Positions 59,763 through 64,000 of a stretch of 64,000 nt of DNA are shown one piece after another; the stretch's first letter is position 1, and each line of letters starts with the position of its first letter. The stretch is taken from NCBI RefSeq assembly GCF_003473485.1, contig NC_053044.1, positions 25,045,591-25,109,590 on the forward strand, in the 5' to 3' direction. The translations under genes and the position numbers were made by a program. The notes beneath the pieces were generated by a model that saw only the letters and a list, made by a program, of their open reading frames with translations, had not been told where the DNA came from and made no database searches. Origin of the DNA: Medicago truncatula (taxonomy: Eukaryota > Streptophyta > Magnoliopsida > Fabales > Fabaceae).

Positions 59763-60260
59763 CTAATGAATTTCTGAAGAATTCAACAGTAGTGCATGTT
59801 AGAAGGATCATTTATAAATTCAATTTTTTTCCTGATGAATATGCACCCCGAAGGATTGCGCAAATGAATTGATTATAATTTTGATCAAGATTAAATTTAG
59901 TACTACAATTCAATGGAGTATTCAAAGTAATATTCTCAAACACCATCTACATTTTTGGTATAAATTTCTGAAGAATTAATAATGTAATATCAAGAATCCT
60001 TGAATGAATGCGAAAATTATGTTTATCCTTGACCATTGCTTAGAGAGATTTGTGACATTTTTTTTTAGGAAATAAAAGATTTGTGACATAGTTCTTGAAG
60101 AACTCACAAATTTAATATTCAAGCATCTCGTAGGATCGTTCAAAATTGCGGTATAGTTCCCAAAGAACTAATGCTAAAAATTCTTGAAGGATTAATTATA
60201 TATATAAAAAAATAAATGAATGTGTAATATAGTTCCTGAAGAATTAAGACTTTGATATAG
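58260..60260 (+). repeat. leader region made of degenerate short dyad repeats
   Basis: Three short motifs alternate dozens of times: AGTTCTTGAAGAACT (nearly palindromic), GAATTCxxGAAGAATTC (nearly palindromic) and GAAGGATTGCA-like. Examples are at 58313, 58555, 58955, 59310 and 60085 (first type), 58390, 59500 and 59765 (second), 58425, 58488, 59258 and 59860 (third). Spacing is roughly 50-100 bp. Together they form a degenerate tandem array between the primer site and the remains of the coding region. Confidence 0.65.
59730..59762. repeat. (AT)n microsatellite
   Basis: An AT run of about 30 bp following an A tract, inside the copia leader. Confidence 0.9.
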
Positions 60261-63200
60261 ATCATTTGGGACATGCTTCTTGAAGAAATAAAAGGATTAG
60301 TTGATGAAAGAATTGTTATTGGTTATCATTTATGATGATTTGATTGTGTGTTTTTGAAGAATTACACATTCAAAACATGATAAAAATTTATAAGATCTAT
60401 TTGATATGAAAGAAAGAAAAAAGAAGGGGAAAATATGAAACACTATGTGTATTTCTATACCACTCGAATATGCTCCTGAAGTAGCAAATAAGTTAATATC
60501 TTCAAGAATATTTTGAATGATTAGTCACATTTGTAATTGAACAAAGAGTGTTTCTTGATTAAAATGGTGAAATGTCACGTTGAATTTCATTCCCAGAAGT
60601 GAATGGCCCATACTATTTGTTTTATATAACAGATGTTGTGCAGAGATTACTATTAATCTGATAAATGTCAAGGTCATAAAATTTCATTAGTATAAACTTA
60701 AATCAGTTGAAAAAAATAATAATCTTTGATCAAAGATTTTCTTGATACGATCATATTTCTGTTATATGTATTGAATCTTGCAAGATTGTTTATTTATTCT
60801 AAGACTTCTCTACATAAGACTTCTAGAAGGATTGAATTACAAGGTAAGCACAAATTCTTCTCTACATAATTCTTGAAAATATCTTCTATGAATTGACATT
60901 CTCTTATTGACTTTTAAATCATTCAAGATTATTATCTCATAAATATTACATGTTAGATATGTATATTTTCTTATGAAATAAATTTATTTGATCTTGATCT
61001 CACTTGTAATTTTCATTTTGGAGTGGTCGTCGAACTTTGAAAAGATATTTTTTTTTAGTTGCCTAAATACAACCTTGAATGAAAAACTTTATAATTTATA
61101 AACTTTACTTGTTCGAGAAATTTGTGTGTAGTTTATTGATATATAACCATAGTAATGCAAAAGATAAATCAAGGTTTTAGAATGTTTATTATATAACTTC
61201 ACTTGGATATACTATTTTCTTGTTCATTGTTGTTTTCAAATGGATTAAAACAAATGAATCATATGTTATTGTAAATCAGAAGTTTACAAATCATGTTTTA
61301 AATGCTCATTCTTGAAACAACCACGAAAGGGTTGCTCAAATAATGATTTATCTTGATCATTTTTTATATAGTTTCCGAAGAACTACATGATTAATGAAGG
61401 CTTCTGAAGAGCATGATTTTTTCTTTTGTTATTTGGTGAAATAATACTCTGAAGAAAATAAGTGTTGTGGAAAAGTTATTTTCCTCTGATTTGTACTACA
61501 CTTATATTAGTGCAACGGAAGCACATATTATTGTAAACCAGAAGTTTACAAATTATATTAAGTTTGTAGTTGGCAATACCGGTTGGGTTATCCCGGATTC
61601 GTTATGATGCGAAAAATAAATAAATTTTAATGAATTTGTATTGAAGAGCCAGAAGATTCTTCAATATAATACTTTTTGTGTCTTAACTATTTTTTTTAAA
61701 GTAGAAAATTTGAGAATTTTGGTCTCTCAATATATGTAAATGCGTATAAGTTGATATTTGTGAATCAATACATCGAAAGTGTAGATGAACTAAATGACAT
61801 GTATGGTTATTATTAACCCACAAACCAGAAGTTTGTGCATTATCTTGTCAACAAATTTGACAAAGAGTTTATTTTCTGAACTTTTCAAAAAAACATTTGA
61901 TAAGTATCATTTATCAATTGAAATTGATATTAAACAACTTGTAGCATATGCTCATAAAATGGACTTGAAGATCCATTCTTTAGACGTCTAAAGTTAATTG
62001 TATGATATATACTTATGAGACCATACCTTCAAAACTCTACTTTTGAAATAACCAATATGTTGAAATATTGATTCGCATCAAGCCAACAAGTTACCATATG
62101 TAAGTCCTCCCCTTATTTTATAATTTATATATTGGTTAAGAACTTAATATTTCTTGTCTAAGTAAATTTTTGGATGTGTTGTGTCTATTACAATTGCTCC
62201 AATATAACGCACTTAGATAGATCTTGAAAGAATATTGGGAAAATCTATTTGATATAAATCTTCATCTATTATAAATTGTATTGAGCCAACTTGTTTACAG
62301 CCTAGTAGGCTGATTAGTTTTCCCAATATTAGGGGGAGAGAATAAGCAGCTGAAAATGTGAATCTGAAGTTCAAATGAATTATTTGAAAGAAAATATTAT
62401 TGTCTCATCTTGATCCTCAAAATATAACTCGTTTGCAAAGTTAAACAAATAAAATAAGCAGCTGCTAATGCTCCAATCGAAATAGATGTCTCTGTCGATT
62501 ATTGCAAATGAGTCTCAACTGCGCATGAAGCGTGGTAGACCAATCAGTTCCACATATAAAATCCTCAAACAATAAAAGGAGCTAAAAATAAAGATAACCC
62601 AAATAAGGATGTGTAAACTCTAAAAGAGTCATCTGACATATTTGATTTTAAGTTCCAGAAGAACCGACCAGGTACCTGAGATGTATGAAAAATAAAGAGA
62701 TCTCGATAAATTATGTCATGAATGGAATGAGGTGGAACAAAATTTAAAGTCAACGTTGACGATGTTTTTGCTTATAACATAACGCTATATGTGATGAGTG
62801 TTAACGAGGATCATGGATTAAAACATGAAATCAAACTCGCTTTGTAAAGTCAAACTTTTTGAACTTGTGGTCCGCACACTTGAAGATGTGAAGTTAATTA
62901 GATATATAAGATTTTTCGCGCGAAAGAGAATTACATTGATAAAATACACATATAAAGAGTTTGATATGTTCACCGGAAGTGAGCTGATATATGTCTAACA
63001 TTTATGTTTAAGAGACATACTTACCTGAAGTGAATTCAAGAACTTTTTCTTGCTTGATTAAGTTTAGTATTACATGAAAGGCTCAATTTATATGAAAGAT
63101 GTGTTGCAATATAGTTGTATGACTCACGTGATAGTAATGAGTATATGAAACTCTCCGATAAAATTAATTTTCGTGAGATATTGAAGAAATGACATCATAT

Positions 63201-64000
63201 GTCCATTCTAAATCTTTGAAAATGAATTTGTTATAATCATTTTAATGATGATGGTATAAATATTATTGAACTCCTGAAGAGATTCTAACATCTATTGATT
63301 ATAGAAATATTTGAAATTAAATATGTTTCATGCCCAAAGTTTGTTTGGATTTGCAGATTTATTATTTAATTGAGATTTCGTGCATCAAGAAACTTATATA
63401 ACAAATGTATTTGATATGGACACATCTAATTGACTGTGTACTATAATGATTGTGATGTCACTTGATATTAGTATAGATCATGTCCTCAAGAAAATGATAA
63501 ACAACTTGAATTGGTTCTGAAGTACCATATCTTAGTTCAAACGAGGACATCAATGTATTTTGTTAATGATATTTAGTGTGGTATTTTGGTTTGCCAATGT
63601 TAGTAAATACAGATATCAGAATAAAGTCAAACATATATTTTGTATCTTAAAGAAGCAACATAATTAAGGAAGTGAAGAACGCTCTTTTATCAAGGATGGT
63701 GATTTTACAAGTACAAGAAACTTGTTGATTTCTTAATGGGGGTCTTACAACAACTCAATATGAAGAAACTTCTCAAGCACTACTAATTTGAAGAAGACTA
63801 TGAAGATAAACCAGATATTTCAACAAAGTCGCTGCAAGTAAACTTTTGAGTAACTAGAACAAATATTATTTGACTTTCTTCGTCTCATAGATGATTGTCT
63901 TTATGAGGGGGAGACATAAATGTGTTCTGCACTCTTTTTCCCTTAACCATGGTTTTGTCCCATTGGGTTTTCTTGGTAAGGTTTTTAACGAGGCAGATTA

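Larger units (their letters stand above)
57856..64000 (+). mobile_element. old decayed Ty1/copia retrotransposon, running off the right edge
   Basis: A short 5' LTR (57856 to about 58070-58075) has a TATA-like TTATAAATGGAGC and CT-rich R/U5, and is followed by CGTTATCAGCACGC, a primer-site type known in plant copia. Around 62460-62550 broken frames read AANAPIEIDVS and ESQLRMKRGRPI, the conserved copia integrase/RT linker. The last 120 bp hold the PPT-like GAGGGGGAGA (63906) and GGTTTTGTCCCATTGGGTTTT, as at the 3' end of this lineage. No long frame survives. It lies upstream of NHX. Confidence 0.7.

Noticed and set aside
1-64000. CRISPR arrays, operons or bacterial ribosome sites
   Set aside because: The window is plant nuclear DNA. 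Tandem repeats are microsatellites or transposon parts with no spacer-repeat pattern.
1-64000. Nodulin-22 or nodulin-25 genes within the window
   Set aside because: I looked for further copies of the signal exon (donor context TATAGGCTAG, GTGAGTC on minus) and found only the six that precede EF-hand exons.

Overview
This is plant nuclear DNA: AT-rich, full of introns and packed with transposable elements. The EF-hand gene cluster points to a legume, most likely Medicago truncatula (barrel medic) or a very close relative. Its centrepiece is a tandem cluster of six minus-strand genes between 1.3 and 40.8 kb. Each joins a 103-nt secretory signal-peptide exon to a single exon derived from calmodulin. 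This architecture matches the nodule-specific calmodulin-like (CaML) proteins of the symbiosome space, which from memory of the literature form a six-member cluster in M. truncatula near nodulin-22 and nodulin-25. All six signal exons are exactly 103 nt and end in the same phase, and every exon pair joins in frame. The EF-hand content differs strongly between copies.

Layout, left to right. 0-8.3 kb: CaML copies 1 and 2 (copy 2 ends early, with an EF3 relic after its stop) and a hAT element. 8.3-11.2 kb: a decayed gypsy-type retrotransposon. 11.2-17.1 kb: CaML copy 3, plus a TRIM-bounded insertion that carries an intact TOM7 gene. 17.1-25.4 kb: a solo LTR, a CACTA transposon with a MITE inside it, and CaML copy 4. 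25.4-32.7 kb: a Russian-doll insertion (a young, internally deleted copia element inside a solo LTR inside a LINE remnant). 32.7-41.2 kb: a non-autonomous MULE carrying a small hAT-like MITE, then CaML copies 5 and 6. Because the CaML units are duplicated, several transposon insertions can be read against empty sites in sister units.

The cluster ends near 41.2 kb. Beyond it lie three ordinary minus-strand genes, each reconstructed exon by exon: V-ATPase subunit e (3 coding exons, 70 aa), plastid division protein FtsZ1 (6 exons, 413 aa, with one GC-AG intron) and a vacuolar NHX-type Na+,K+/H+ antiporter (14 exons, 532 aa). From 57.9 kb to the right edge runs an old, badly decayed Ty1/copia element whose leader is built of degenerate short dyad repeats.

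How the genes relate: the CaML proteins should be secreted to the symbiosome, where they would bind Ca2+. TOM7, V-ATPase e, FtsZ1 and NHX are housekeeping or organelle functions, and I see no reason to link them to the nodule cluster beyond location.
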